In this document: positions 36,851-47,622 of the stretch, piece after piece
How positions within the stretch are numbered: the first letter of the stretch is position 1
Layout: the number at the start of each line of letters is the position of its first letter
Assembly: GCA_001600055.1 (NCBI GenBank)
Contig: BCIV01000006.1
Coordinates: forward strand, 62,001 to 126,000
Reading direction: 5' to 3'
Source: Filobasidium wieringae
Lineage: Eukaryota; Basidiomycota; Tremellomycetes; Filobasidiales; Filobasidiaceae
DNA length: 64,000 bases
Program-made: the position numbers and the translations under genes
Notes under the pieces: generated by a model
The model's input: the letters and a program-made list of their open reading frames with translations, nothing else
What the model was told of the DNA's origin: nothing
The model's database searches: none

Positions 36851-36897
36851 CGCCACCGCAGGTGGCGGCCGACGCAAAGCGTCGGCTTTTGATTTTT
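36851..36897 (+). repeat. Tandem perfect hairpins followed by a T-run
   Basis: The first palindrome, CGCCACC-gca-GGTGGCG (36851-36867), is directly followed by GCCGACGC-aaa-GCGTCGGC (36868-36886), both perfect with 3-nt loops, then TTTTGATTTTT. The form is that of an intrinsic terminator, or of the structured 3' end of a Pol III transcript. No gene ends within 600 bp on the plus strand. A small palindromic mobile element is an alternative. Confidence 0.7.
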
Positions 36898-36938
36898 GGT
36901 GTTGGGATGTGGGGATCTATGGATCGATAGAACGGGTG

Positions 36939-36969
36939 GAGAACATTGAAGTCCCTATGGCTCAGCGGT
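36939..36969 (+). repeat. 31-bp sequence repeated at the other edge of the assembly gap, partial tRNA-Arg
   Basis: The last 31 known bases before the gap are identical to the first 31 after it (37905-37935), including the first 19 bases of tRNA-Arg. Either the contigs overlap by one k-mer or there are two tRNA-Arg copies. Confidence 0.9.
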
Positions 36970-37904
36970 NNNNNNNNNNNNNNNNNNNNNNNNNNNNNNN
37001 NNNNNNNNNNNNNNNNNNNNNNNNNNNNNNNNNNNNNNNNNNNNNNNNNNNNNNNNNNNNNNNNNNNNNNNNNNNNNNNNNNNNNNNNNNNNNNNNNNNN
37101 NNNNNNNNNNNNNNNNNNNNNNNNNNNNNNNNNNNNNNNNNNNNNNNNNNNNNNNNNNNNNNNNNNNNNNNNNNNNNNNNNNNNNNNNNNNNNNNNNNNN
37201 NNNNNNNNNNNNNNNNNNNNNNNNNNNNNNNNNNNNNNNNNNNNNNNNNNNNNNNNNNNNNNNNNNNNNNNNNNNNNNNNNNNNNNNNNNNNNNNNNNNN
37301 NNNNNNNNNNNNNNNNNNNNNNNNNNNNNNNNNNNNNNNNNNNNNNNNNNNNNNNNNNNNNNNNNNNNNNNNNNNNNNNNNNNNNNNNNNNNNNNNNNNN
37401 NNNNNNNNNNNNNNNNNNNNNNNNNNNNNNNNNNNNNNNNNNNNNNNNNNNNNNNNNNNNNNNNNNNNNNNNNNNNNNNNNNNNNNNNNNNNNNNNNNNN
37501 NNNNNNNNNNNNNNNNNNNNNNNNNNNNNNNNNNNNNNNNNNNNNNNNNNNNNNNNNNNNNNNNNNNNNNNNNNNNNNNNNNNNNNNNNNNNNNNNNNNN
37601 NNNNNNNNNNNNNNNNNNNNNNNNNNNNNNNNNNNNNNNNNNNNNNNNNNNNNNNNNNNNNNNNNNNNNNNNNNNNNNNNNNNNNNNNNNNNNNNNNNNN
37701 NNNNNNNNNNNNNNNNNNNNNNNNNNNNNNNNNNNNNNNNNNNNNNNNNNNNNNNNNNNNNNNNNNNNNNNNNNNNNNNNNNNNNNNNNNNNNNNNNNNN
37801 NNNNNNNNNNNNNNNNNNNNNNNNNNNNNNNNNNNNNNNNNNNNNNNNNNNNNNNNNNNNNNNNNNNNNNNNNNNNNNNNNNNNNNNNNNNNNNNNNNNN
37901 NNNN
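36970..37904. other. Assembly gap (935 N)
   Basis: Unknown sequence. Long frames running through it are artefacts of the N stretch. Confidence 0.99.
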
Positions 37905-37916
37905 GAGAACATTGAA

Positions 37917-37999
37917 GTCCCTATGGCTCAGCGGTAGAGCATCTGACTACGAATGAGTGGATCCATCAGGGGGTCGTGCGTTCGAGCCGCACTAGGGAT
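37917..37999 (+). tRNA. tRNA-Arg (anticodon ACG) with 12-nt intron
   Basis: Acceptor GTCCCTA/TAGGGAT pairs with one terminal G-T. The D arm is GCTC-AGCGGTA-GAGC, the anticodon stem TCTGA/TCAGG, and the T arm GTGCG-TTCGAGC-CGCAC. The 19-nt anticodon loop reads C-T-ACG-A, then a 12-nt intron, then A. ACG reads CGU/CGC/CGA after inosine modification. A T-run follows (tgtcttttt and a longer T run by 38030), giving a Pol III terminator. Confidence 0.9.
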
Positions 38000-38586
38000 T
38001 TGTCTTTTTGCGCCCTTTTTTTTTCTTTTCGTACGGTCTTCCGCGACTTGCGGCGTTTGAATATCACATCTATCTCATCCATCTCACTCATTTCCGTACC
38101 TCTCCTAGGGACTGGAACCGGTAAAGAGGTGGTGATGATGGTGGAAAGGGCTTTACCAGTGCTAAGGGTAGCGAAAGAAGTTGAAGTAGGCAACCCCATG
38201 AAATGGTAAGCAACGTGGTTCGTAGCGCAGCTGACGATATGATCTACAGCGCCGATGCAGTCTAAAGAACTCGGTCAGTCGTCGTCATCATGTATGACCA
38301 CGACGTCTAGGTGATCATCCTGACTATCAGCGCAGGTCGTAAATGCTACCGTCAACCTTGTATACTAGGCAAGGACAAGTCTGGTTGTACTGGCATCTCC
38401 CTGGATCGAAATCAAGCCGATAGCTATACACATATGTGCGGGACTACGATAGCTGCACATTCCAAGTTTAGAGAGACAAGGCTCGGTATGTATCCAAGTG
38501 AAACATCCACCACCGATCCAAGACAAGTCTTGATCACACGTCATGCACGACAAGTCCTCCGAGGCAGACGCCCGCAGCTACGCGTT
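38000..38586. other. Intergenic between tRNA-Arg and orphan membrane protein gene
   Basis: About 590 bp. Overlapping short frames on both strands have no motif. Nothing further is seen. Confidence 0.4.
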
Positions 38587-39881
38587 TCACGTGCCATAGT
38601 CAAACAGGACGACGAGTGCAATCGCGCCGATGAGTAACGGATAGAATGCGTTCTCGAGCGTCTTGAGGCCTTGACAAGTCCCGAAAAAACCTTGCTTGGG
38701 AATCAGAGGGATCGGTTTAGGTTGAACTACCCCTTGTCCATTGGCTGTCGTTCACGTCCGACGTCATCCTTCCGTGGACATCACGTTTCAAAAGAGACGG
38801 CTTACCGTAATATTGAGGAACGTCTTGCGATTCTTCGAGCGAGCTCATCAACGATGAACATAGCGACGGGGCGGTCCGGCATATCTCGGCATCTGCAGAT
38901 GGACAGGGATGTCAGTTGTCCGTCACTGGACCAGAGATCACCATCTCACCTTGCAGGATTCGCGGAAGCCCCTGATACAGGATCCTATCCACGACAGACA
39001 TCCGACCAAGAGCGTCTGTCAGAACATCCTCTGTCGATTGCTGTTTCCGTGAGGAATGAGAACCGATCGGATCTGATGGGCGAGGGACAGGCCTGAGCGC
39101 GATCTGCCACTGAAGCGCTTGGATACGTGACAAACCTTGGTTGATGTACCAATCGGATGTGGCGGCGCCGTTCGGTCCGACGACCTGAGAGCGACCACCC
39201 AACTGCGCGGCTCGGTTGTCCTTGACTGGCGTACGTCGTTTCGAGGATGCTCCGATTGCCTCCAGTGTCTGAGATAGGCCGAACCGTTGGTGTCGAACAG
39301 CAGCAGCTCCGGTCGTTGAAGCAGGTCGCTCTATCGCTGCGAACGCTTGTGATATACCCAAGGGGCCCTGTATCATCACAGCTGCCAAGAGAACAAAACA
39401 GAACATGGTGATGAAAGCCGCTGGAGTGATCGGAGACACTGCAGAAGCACTTTCGAACAGGGACTCGGTGAGCAATCACCGAGCGATGATCAACATGCCT
39501 TACGATTTGTTATCGTTCGTATCACCGCTGGCCTTTTCCTTGCCGTCCTTGCTCTGATCGGCACCCATCTCGCTGCTAACAGACTGTCAACAATGTGGTT
39601 TAGCTCACGAGCGACTTCCCTGGGATCAATGCATGTACCCGAGCAAGGTCCGATTGCTTGAGCGCCCAGTAACATGCCGCTATAGTGAGGATACATAGCA
39701 CAGCAGTCAAGGGCGTGACCATGGCACCTGGCGTGAATGGAGTTGGTACGCCAGGTGGAGGCGGGAACGGGAAGGGAGGAGGCATGGGATAAGAGAATCT
39801 CGGGGCTGCCGATGCAGTTCCCGTCGCAGACAACGTGCTCGTGACGGTGACAGTGGCGGTAGCAACAGTAGGGTCAGACAT
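38587..39881 (-). CDS. Predicted membrane protein of unknown function, three membrane segments
   Basis: I do not recognise the family. The start at 39881 gives MSDPTVATATVTVTST, a Thr/Val-rich start, then a proline block (YPMPPPFPFPPPPG). Membrane segments are VTPLTAVLCILTIAACYWAL, ITPAAFITMFCFVLLAAVM and, in the last exon, AFYPLLIGAIALVVLFDYGT with stop at 38587. Five exons join in frame: SLSVSSEMGADQSKDGK, SLFESASAVSP, DAEICRTAPSLCSSLMS and VVQPKPIPLIPKQGFFG. The short hydrophobic C-terminus resembles a tail anchor. A central soluble region holds basic patches and NQGLSRIQALQWQ. A same-strand neighbour, a lipid-type methyltransferase, lies 239 bp upstream. The splice assembly is by eye, but the reading frame held across all joins. 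Confidence 0.6.
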
Positions 39882-40119
39882 GGTTGTGTACGTCGATGTT
39901 GGACATCTCACGCGTTGCCGCATGCTGACACTGCCGAGTGCTGATGAGCCTTTATGAGAGATTCTTTGACATTGCACGACGAATTGAAACAACATAGCAT
40001 CCTTTGTCATTCGTTCCTTTACGAGGATCGCCTCATTACACATTTATCTACGATATACCAAAACTATGCTGTCATCTATTTAACGAAACGTGGATTTCAT
40101 AAACCTTTCTGCAGATTCC

Positions 40120-41728
40120 TTATCGCTTTTCAAAGCTGATGATGTGAGCGAGCCGAGTGTCAGTCTTCTTTCAGGCGAGTTCCCTGGTGTTACGTTGAAA
40201 ACATACAGATAATGACCAAGTCCCCAAGTTTCACCCTTGTCCATGGCGAAGAATTCGGCACATGCCAAGAAGAACACCCTAAATCTATTGGGTGATTTGT
40301 AGTTGACTTAGAGATTGACTGACGTGCACATATCCGCTTCCGATATCACATACCTGTAGAAGCTCTTGCGACCTTCGTCACGCCCGAACCCTTTCTGCTC
40401 GGCGTCCTCTTCGAGCAGCCTCATCCCCTCTATCTTGTGAGAATCTTGTAACTTCAACCAAGACTCGAGCGTCTGGGCGTAATGAGTGCCGGGAATGTAC
40501 CATGACTGTTTCAAGACAATGTCCGACTGGAAGTATGTGAACAGATCGAGCTGCTCGGCCGGTTAGAGGATCAGATTCGGCCTGTTCACGCAAAGTATAG
40601 GCCTGATCACGCTTACTGATGGCATAGTACCTCCGCTAAAGAAATGTTTGCTCATCCAACCGTCATCGTCCTCAAATTCGTAAGGAGTGTCTTTGTGGAC
40701 AAAGACGTGGATGAAAACCTTTCCCTTGGGCTTGAGCCAGGTGGCGATCTTTGCGAACAGTTGAGGGTATCCCTTCATGTGTTCGAACATTTCGATGGAG
40801 AGGATGTGGGTGAATCTGCAAGCAGAGGTTGGATTGATTCATGACGAATTCTCCACGTAAAGCAAGGACAGCATCGAGACTCACTGTTCCTTCTGCTCAA
40901 AGTCGTATTGGGTGACATCGCCTGTAATGACCTGCCATCGAGAATTTCAGACCAGAGTCGATCTCGCGCAAACGTCCTGGCCGCTCACCTCGACATTTTG
41001 GAACCCTTTCGCCCTGCACGTCTCGTCGATATGGATCTTTTGGGTTTTCGAGTTGGAGAGCATCTTGATGCTAGCCTTGGGGTATTTCTGAACGATGTTT
41101 GAATGCGGTCAGGTGCTGGTTGCCATGTCTCGAAAGGCGGAGCTGCTAACCTCTGCCAGATAGAGTCCCAAACTTCCCCATCCGCATCCAAGATCGAGCA
41201 AACTCAGACCCTCACCCTTTCCTTCGCCCTGCTCTCCCAATCCAGCCTTTTCGCAGTAGCTCTTTAACATGATCTCCTCGGCTTCTCCTAGGGGTTCTTT
41301 CGCATATTTGATATCTTTGGCACCTCCAAGTCGGGTGGAGTCTTGCAGCGAAGGGTAGAAACAGGACGAATACTTCATTCTGGGTCCCAAACAGAGTTGG
41401 AGGAAGGAGGTCGGGACTTCGTAATGCTGTTCATTGGCCTTTGCCTGATGTTCAGCAAGAGGCCTGTTGGGCGCAGAGAGCTTGGAAATGAACTCCATCT
41501 TGGCAGCATGATTGGCAGTGTTGGTGCCTGTGGTACATAGGTGAGCAGGTACACTTCTCACGAAGGGATCGGATCGTGCTTACCCTTGTCGATCTCGCTC
41601 AACCTGACCCTGCATAGCTTGCGGATGACCGGTCTGAGAACCGAGTCGGGAATCCAGCCATTGTCCAACGCCGCTTCGCCGTACTCGGTAACAGATTCGA
41701 AAAGGCTCTTTTGTTTGGGGAGAGACAT
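40120..41728 (-). CDS. SAM-dependent methyltransferase, cyclopropane-fatty-acid synthase/coclaurine N-methyltransferase type
   Basis: Class I methyltransferase of the CMAS fold. The start at 41728 gives MSLPKQKSLFESVTEYG; the next exon has NRPLAEHQAKANEQHYEVP and MKYSSCFYP. Motif I is LDLGCGWGSLGLYLAE, then KASIKMLSNSKTQKIHI, VITGDVTQYDFE, and THILSIEMFEHMKGYPQLF. This is followed by WLKPKGKVFIHVFVHK, HFFSGGTMPSADL and WYIPGTHYAQTLESWL. The last exon gives WGLGHYLFEKR and ends at 40120. SIEMFEHM and FFSGGTMPS are features of the plant coclaurine-type and related fungal enzymes more than of bacterial CFA synthases. The substrate is unknown, and lipid cyclopropanation is only one possibility. 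Confidence 0.85.
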
Positions 41729-42256
41729 CGTTGGTGGAGGTAGCAGGTAGTGATGAGTCGATGAGTAGCTGGGTAGAGAGCGGAGTCGGAGTGTAGGGGT
41801 GCTGAGCGTAGCTGTATCTATATGTACGGTCGCGATCGTGAGCATCGCGTTGTGCGGGAATGACGACTGGCGTTCCAGGCTCGGCGGACACGGCCATGAC
41901 GTAAAAGGAAGACCACTCGCGTTATCCCATCACGGCAGCGATTCGCATGCAACATGGCATCAGCTGGGACTTTTGGGACGTAGACTCGAAGTCTTCTTGC
42001 CGGGTTCGATCATTTTGGCATCGTTCGACTGACGACCGGTGAACAACCACCTGAATGTCTGACCCGACAACCGAACGGAATGGAAAAAGTTCTGGGATTG
42101 CCAAGGTGTTTGATAGTAGAGAGCGAGATCGAGGAGTACCTGCGCCATGGGCATATAGATGGACATGGAGGATGTGAGTGTCAATTCAGGCGGCTGTTGT
42201 GATCTAGAATTGATTCATCCAAGCAAAGATGAATGGGTAGATTTGTTACCGGGATA
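41729..42256. other. Divergent region between methyltransferase and palmitoyltransferase genes
   Basis: 528 bp between two outward-facing starts. It holds the minus-strand 74-codon frame listed separately. Otherwise it probably contains both promoters and perhaps a short first exon of the palmitoyltransferase, which I could not place with confidence. Confidence 0.4.
41960..42184 (-). CDS. Possible small protein, 74 codons
   Basis: An ATG at 42184 opens MTLTSSMSIYMPMAQVLLD then QTPWQSQNFFHSVRLSG and FRWLFTGRQ, ending GKKTSSLRPKSPS. Its composition is more protein-like than other frames here. It is unrecognised, lies within a divergent promoter region, and could be a shadow of promoter DNA. 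Confidence 0.25.
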   Translation of the reverse strand: MTLTSSMSIYMPMAQVLLDLALYYQTPWQSQNFFHSVRLSGQTFRWLFTGRQSNDAKMIEPGKKTSSLRPKSPS

Positions 42257-43835
42257 ATGATCTATTCGTATTATGTCATGGTCGGACGGCTTTGTGCACC
42301 AATGTTGCAAAGAAAGGAGACGGCTCGTGGTTCCGTAGGGCAAGGAGGTAAGCTGATGTTTGATCGGCTGATTTGATTCGATCGCGAGAACCTGATCCGT
42401 GCGCTCCAGCTGGATTACTGGTCGGCGAGACGATCCTCTTCGTGATGTTCTTCTGGGCGTATGTCAAGGTGGGTGCGGTGTCAAAGTCGTTTGTTCGTCC
42501 GTTCGTTCATGGCGAATGCTAATGACTCTCGATCGGATAGGCTATGATCACTTCGCCAGGCATAGCTCCGCGGGTATGTACCTTTTCAACGTCGATCAGT
42601 CCGTTTCCACATACCCACACGTATGGCTTTGGCAGGAAGTACCACGGTCCGATCCACCCGTCGCAAATGGTATCGGGCAAGACGGTGAGAGCGTAGCTCC
42701 TGGTCCTTTGCAGGGCGGAAGGAATCTCTTGCCTGCGGAGATACCTGTCCCGGAGGGATGGATGTCGGGGAGTGGAATAGCAGGGGGGGTTGGGCTCGAT
42801 GACATGGAAAGTCGTCATCGGGCTTCCGAATCTCGGATCGGCTTGATCGGTGTCAACGACAAGAGGAAGAGTAGGCATGCACAGGTGCCAACCAGGCCGC
42901 TTTCGACGGATCCGGTGGCGCCGTCCTATTGCCAGTACTGTCAGATCTATAAACCTCCAAGATGTCATCACTGCCGAGTGTGTGGAATATGTGTACTCGG
43001 CATGGAGCAAGTCGACGGTTTTTTCCATGACGCGGGTGATTGACGCTCACCGGTGCTCGGTTCTGTAGTCATGATTGTCCTTGGATTGGCTGTATAGGTT
43101 GGAGGAATCACAAGGTGCGAATGCGAGTTTCGTCGAGTCTTGCCTTGAAAGCCTTGACGGCTGACCTCGTCTCCGTCACAGTTCTTTATGAATTTCCTGC
43201 TTTGGTCGACGCTATACACTGTATACGTACTGGTGGTGTTGGTCTGCAAGTTGGCCTCGACGTCAGGCGTTGATGGCCAGATGATCGGCGTGGCAGCCGC
43301 GTGAGTTCGTGATCAGCGGCGCCCGCCATACCGGACCATGTGCTGATCGTTCGCTCGTAGGGCTGGATTTTTTGCCATGTTCTCGGCGTCAATGTTTGCG
43401 TCGCATGCGCATCTGATCTGCATCGGAATGACGACGATCGAGTCGTTCTCGTTGAGGTCACAACTAGACCGCGAACGAGCGTTCCTATCGCAGCAGTTTG
43501 GTTTCTGCGGATGGACTGGAAAACGGCGTACGATGAACGAATGGCGAAGAGAATGGGGCGATCTCAAGACCGATGGTAACCGGTGGTACCTCGGTCCGAG
43601 AGCGATGGACGAATGGAAGCGCGTCATGGGCGGTCGATGGATCGAGTGGATATGTGAGTGGAGTGGCAAGTATGTCGAGGTGCGCGTTCGCGTCGAGCTG
43701 ATGTCCCTTGTATACTATACAGTGCCGATCGGTCGATCAGCTGGGGATGGATTGTATTTCGAACAGAACCCTAGATTTGCGAGTGATGGATCCAGGAAGC
43801 GGCGCCACGAATGGGCGTCCGAGCTGCATGCATGA
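42257..43835 (+). CDS. Protein S-acyltransferase (zf-DHHC) with an altered DHDC active-site motif
   Basis: Membrane palmitoyltransferase. TM1 is in MIYSYYVMVGRLCAPML, TM2 in GLLVGETILFVMFFWAYV, then ITSPGIAPR. The Cys-rich domain reads YCQYCQIYKPPRCHHCRVC, GICVLGM, then across an intron DHDCPWIGCIGWRNHK. TM3-4 are FFMNFLLWSTLYTVYVLVVLV and GFFAMFSASMFASHAHLI, and TTIE matches the conserved TTxE motif. The last exon contains LPIGRSAGDGLYFEQNPRF, typical of fungal enzymes, and stops at 43835. The intron at 43007-43078 has a GC donor. The catalytic tetrapeptide is D-H-D-C rather than DHHC, and the following C-x5-C is shortened by one residue. The ATG at 42257 is my earliest secure start; a short upstream exon is possible. 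Confidence 0.8.
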
Positions 43836-44437
43836 GTCTTTGTAACATGGAGGTCTCTACAAGAGAGATACGCGATTAATTGGATTGTACCACGATTACT
43901 TGGAATATATCAATGCATGCATGTCAGATTGGCTCGAGTCTCACATGTCTGGTGAAGCCGGTACCACCGTTTCAAAGACCTCCAGCCTAACTCTTCCAAG
44001 CGGCAGTGTTGGCCTGCGCACATCATTAGCGACATCTGTGGCACTGCCGCGCTCAACGTCAGCTATGACAAGCTCTACAAAATCGATACTCACACCAACC
44101 TTCTTATCATCGAGCACTACCTCTAATGTGCTGATTATATCAACGAACACAGTCAATAAAGACGAGGGGGGTGGAAATCGTGGCGTTTACACCTGCCACT
44201 TCTTCATTTGGTGCTGGTTTGGATCGAGATTTATGCGATATGCGATAGTAATTGTTGATGTCGGATGTCTGACATGTCTGAGTAGTCCAGAGCAGGAACC
44301 GGTCAACCATACAAACACGACCGCTTCCATACTACTCTGCAGTCGGCCCAACAATCTGCTTATAATCCACGCCAGAGACGCTAAATAGATGCGATACGAG
44401 TTTGTACAATACCAACAGTGGTAGGCCCGTTGCTACC
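43836..44437. other. Intergenic between two palmitoyltransferase genes
   Basis: About 600 bp. A minus-strand frame at 43941-44156 (DIISTLEVVLDDKKVG...) and a plus frame at 43885-44388 cover the same DNA. Neither shows a family motif or consistent splice structure, so no gene is called. Confidence 0.35.
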
Positions 44438-47400
44438 ATGCCTCTCAATCGGTCTCTCCCCGATAAAGACAAATCAGTCATAGCTGCTTCAGTACTGTCA
44501 GACGATACAATTCTCGAGCAGGGATCTGGAGTTGGAAGGGATAACTCCACCACCCGAATCATGCTTACTGAGAACGAGATTGGTAAGGATGATAATGTGA
44601 GAGCAATAATCTTCACTTGATGAGTCGTCATATGTTGAGGCTTTACTCTCTAGCCGACAATACATACTCTGGCTCAATTAGGGGACTTGGCAGGATTGGA
44701 AGAGATGGCACTCCAGGTCAAGGAGCAGGACCAGGTGTTGGATCTGGATGCAAAAGACGATGGAGGAGTGACTGCGTTACATTGGGCAGCGATCAATGCA
44801 CATGTTGGAGTGTGTGAGTAAGTTCTGTCGAGCCGAACACTTTTTTCGTACACTTTAGTGACGCAGCTCGCATACTTTCTTCTTTTAGATGGTTGGTCTC
44901 GCATGGAGCGACGATCGACATCATTGGGGGTGAACTCAAGGCTACACCTCTACAATGGGCAGCTCGGTGAGAACGAAAGGCCAACCGTAGCAACCAAAAT
45001 GCTGATCGGTCGTGCAGCAATGGACACTTACAAGTGATACAATTATTGCTCTCACGATCTGCCAATCCTAATCTTCAGGATGCACAGGGTTTCAATACCT
45101 TGCATTTGGTCGTTCATTCGTCAGCCGTGATGCCATTGTTGTACCTCGCTCGACAGGGGATCGCGATAGATAGCCGGGACACGGACGGACATACTGCATT
45201 GATGTGGGCAGCTTGGCAGGGTAAGCCAAATTATGAGCCGCATGCGGTAGTCATGACTGGCTAACATCAATTCAACCGGCGTGTCTCTGTAGGTGATGCT
45301 CTGTCCATTGACATCCTGCTGCGCCACGGTGCATCTACCCATTCTGCTGACAGCAACGGTTTGACTCCTCTTCACTGGGCCGCCGTCAAGGGGTCCCGAG
45401 CCAGTGTCACCAGACTCATTAATGCAGGTGGCGACTTGAAGGCCAAGGAAGAGAATGGCAAAACACCCGCCGACATGGCACATGAGCTCAAGGCTGAGGA
45501 ACCGTGGAAAGGAGGTTTGCACGATGCAGGACTGCGCGAGGATGGATCCCTTCCGATGGACAGGCTCACTGCGGTAAGGAGCTAGTGGCTGAAAGAACCC
45601 GGACTCGTCCACCTGACATGATCTATTTGTGCGATCAGGAAAGCAGGTATCGCGTGGTATGGGCATGTCCAGTCCTATTCTTCGGTTTGATATTCGCCAG
45701 CTTCGCCTATGCCCCCGTTTACTGTGGAGTTCCTCTAGCATTCGGCTTGTTCTTCCTCCAGCATCATGTAAGTACATTGCTGAGCACTATCCTTTTCGTC
45801 GCTCATCGAGCAGAGACGCCATAGATTGTGACCAAGACGATTCTCCACAGTAAAGGATACGGAGACGATGTCACCAAATCCCCATATTTTGCCGCCATCA
45901 TTTCAAGTAGCATATTCTACGTCGCCATCTGCTGGATCTACTTTTTACTCCAAGGCAGGTCTGTCGCCAATAAACCTGCTGTCGCGCACATTCTCATCGC
46001 GGATTCGTTCCTCAGGCAGCTCTACCCGTTTCACGCTGCATGTCGTCTTCGTGTCTAGTTTGGGTTTGTGCATGTATCATTTTTACAAGGCCGTTAGGCT
46101 TGATCCAGGGTGGACGGACAACTCAAAGAATGAGGAGGAGACAACTCGGGTAGGTATGAATCGACTTCAGTTGAATCAGGATTGGAAAGGTTGATTGCCA
46201 GACAACTCGCATTGTTAGGTGATCGAAGAACTGGCTATTGCAAATCAGCTCAACGGAACGTATTTCTGCATCGCATGCATGGTTAGTGTCGGACGCTGTG
46301 GCAAGTCGTGCCTCTAAACTGACTGATTAGCGATTCTCAAATCAGGCACGAAAACCATTGAGAGGCAAACATTGCCGCCTTTGTGATAGATGTACGAGTC
46401 GCTTTGATCAGTAAGTTACTACCATCGCTAATTCTGACAACCAGACTGACCCCTTTTCCAGTCACTGTCCTTGGATTTGGAACTGCGGTTCGTGCCAACT
46501 GAAACCATCTTCGAACTTGTCGTGCTTATGGTGTAATCCCCTTTCAGTTGGCTTCAATAACCACCCTAATTTTTTGCTGTTTGTCGCTACTCTCGTTGTC
46601 GGGATCATCGCCTTTGATATGTTGGCCGTGATATGTAAGCGAATAGCCCGAACCATGTCAGGCGTATCATCTGACCAAGCGAATCTTTCGCAGTCTTCTC
46701 CGAGACTGCTCCTCTTTATCAGGTCGATCCATCACCTTATCTGACCTTCTGTCAGACCCTACCATCCACATGCTCAGCATATGCGCATGCACCGTTCTTG
46801 CTTGCAGTCATGTTGTGGGCCTCCTTACAATTGACCTGGACCCTGATCCTGCTAGCAAGTCAAGTATGGCAAGTAGGCAGACAGATGACGACTTTGGAGG
46901 TCAGTAACCTAGGAAGATACGGATTTATGGGCGGAAGAGGTGGGACCAGTCTACGTGATCAAGGTGGAGCTGTCGCGCAATTCCATTCGCACAGCTCGGC
47001 CACAGCTTCCATACGTGAATTGGTGCAACCTGATATAGAGGCGTTGGGAGCGGGACCTGGTCAAAGTGGCGCCGAGCAAGATGTTCTAGTCGCTTCAGAT
47101 TCTCACGCAACCTCTCCTTTGGAATCGACGCATCGGCATGTTCACCTTCGTCCGTGGCATAAAATACCTCAGGCAGCGTGCTCTCAACTTCTGCGATTCT
47201 GCACCAGCGGGCCAATGATGCAACTGCTTGGATTGGATCGCTTCACTAGAGGTCAGGCTGGTAAGGGCATGAAGCTGGCAGCACAGCCTGGCGGCAATCC
47301 CTTTGATATGGGTTTCATCACGGTATCTACACCCTACTAGCATCCTCCTTACACAGTGACTTATGGCGGCCGTTTCCTCTTTCAGAACTGCGAAGACTTT

Positions 47401-47622
47401 TGGACTCGTGGCGATGCGCTAGCGATAGATTACAGGCAACTCCACGAGGTGCCCGAAGAAGGTAGGTGGATAACCGCGCCCAGTGCCCCCACCAAGCCTC
47501 AGCTAACCTTTCCGATCGCAGGTTTCCGCAGGCGCAACGTATGGAAGTTAAGCTTGAATCGAGCCAATCAGCGTTATGAGAGGATAGAAAATCACGATAT
47601 GAGATCATATGTGAATGTTTAA
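44438..47622 (+). CDS. AKR1: Akr1-type palmitoyltransferase with ankyrin repeats
   Basis: Golgi/endocytic S-acyltransferase with N-terminal ankyrin repeats. The start at 44438 gives [14 protein letters not shown]. Ankyrin repeats run from about 44670 to 45480, including [70 protein letters not shown] and [14 protein letters not shown]. Membrane segments follow: [37 protein letters not shown] and [19 protein letters not shown]. The DHHC domain reads [18 protein letters not shown], then [17 protein letters not shown] across introns. [19 protein letters not shown] and [11 protein letters not shown] (TTxE motif) follow, and the C-terminus [15 protein letters not shown] is Akr1-specific. The catalytic motif is DHHC, whereas budding-yeast Akr1 has DHYC. 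Stop at 47622. Confidence 0.93.

Noticed and set aside
36909..37937. Long plus and minus frames across the assembly gap
   Set aside because: They consist almost entirely of unknown residues produced by the N stretch.
43885..44388. 167-codon plus frame, and minus frame 43941-44156
   Set aside because: They overlap on opposite strands, show low-complexity Ser/Thr content in one and no motif in the other. No consistent splice structure was found.
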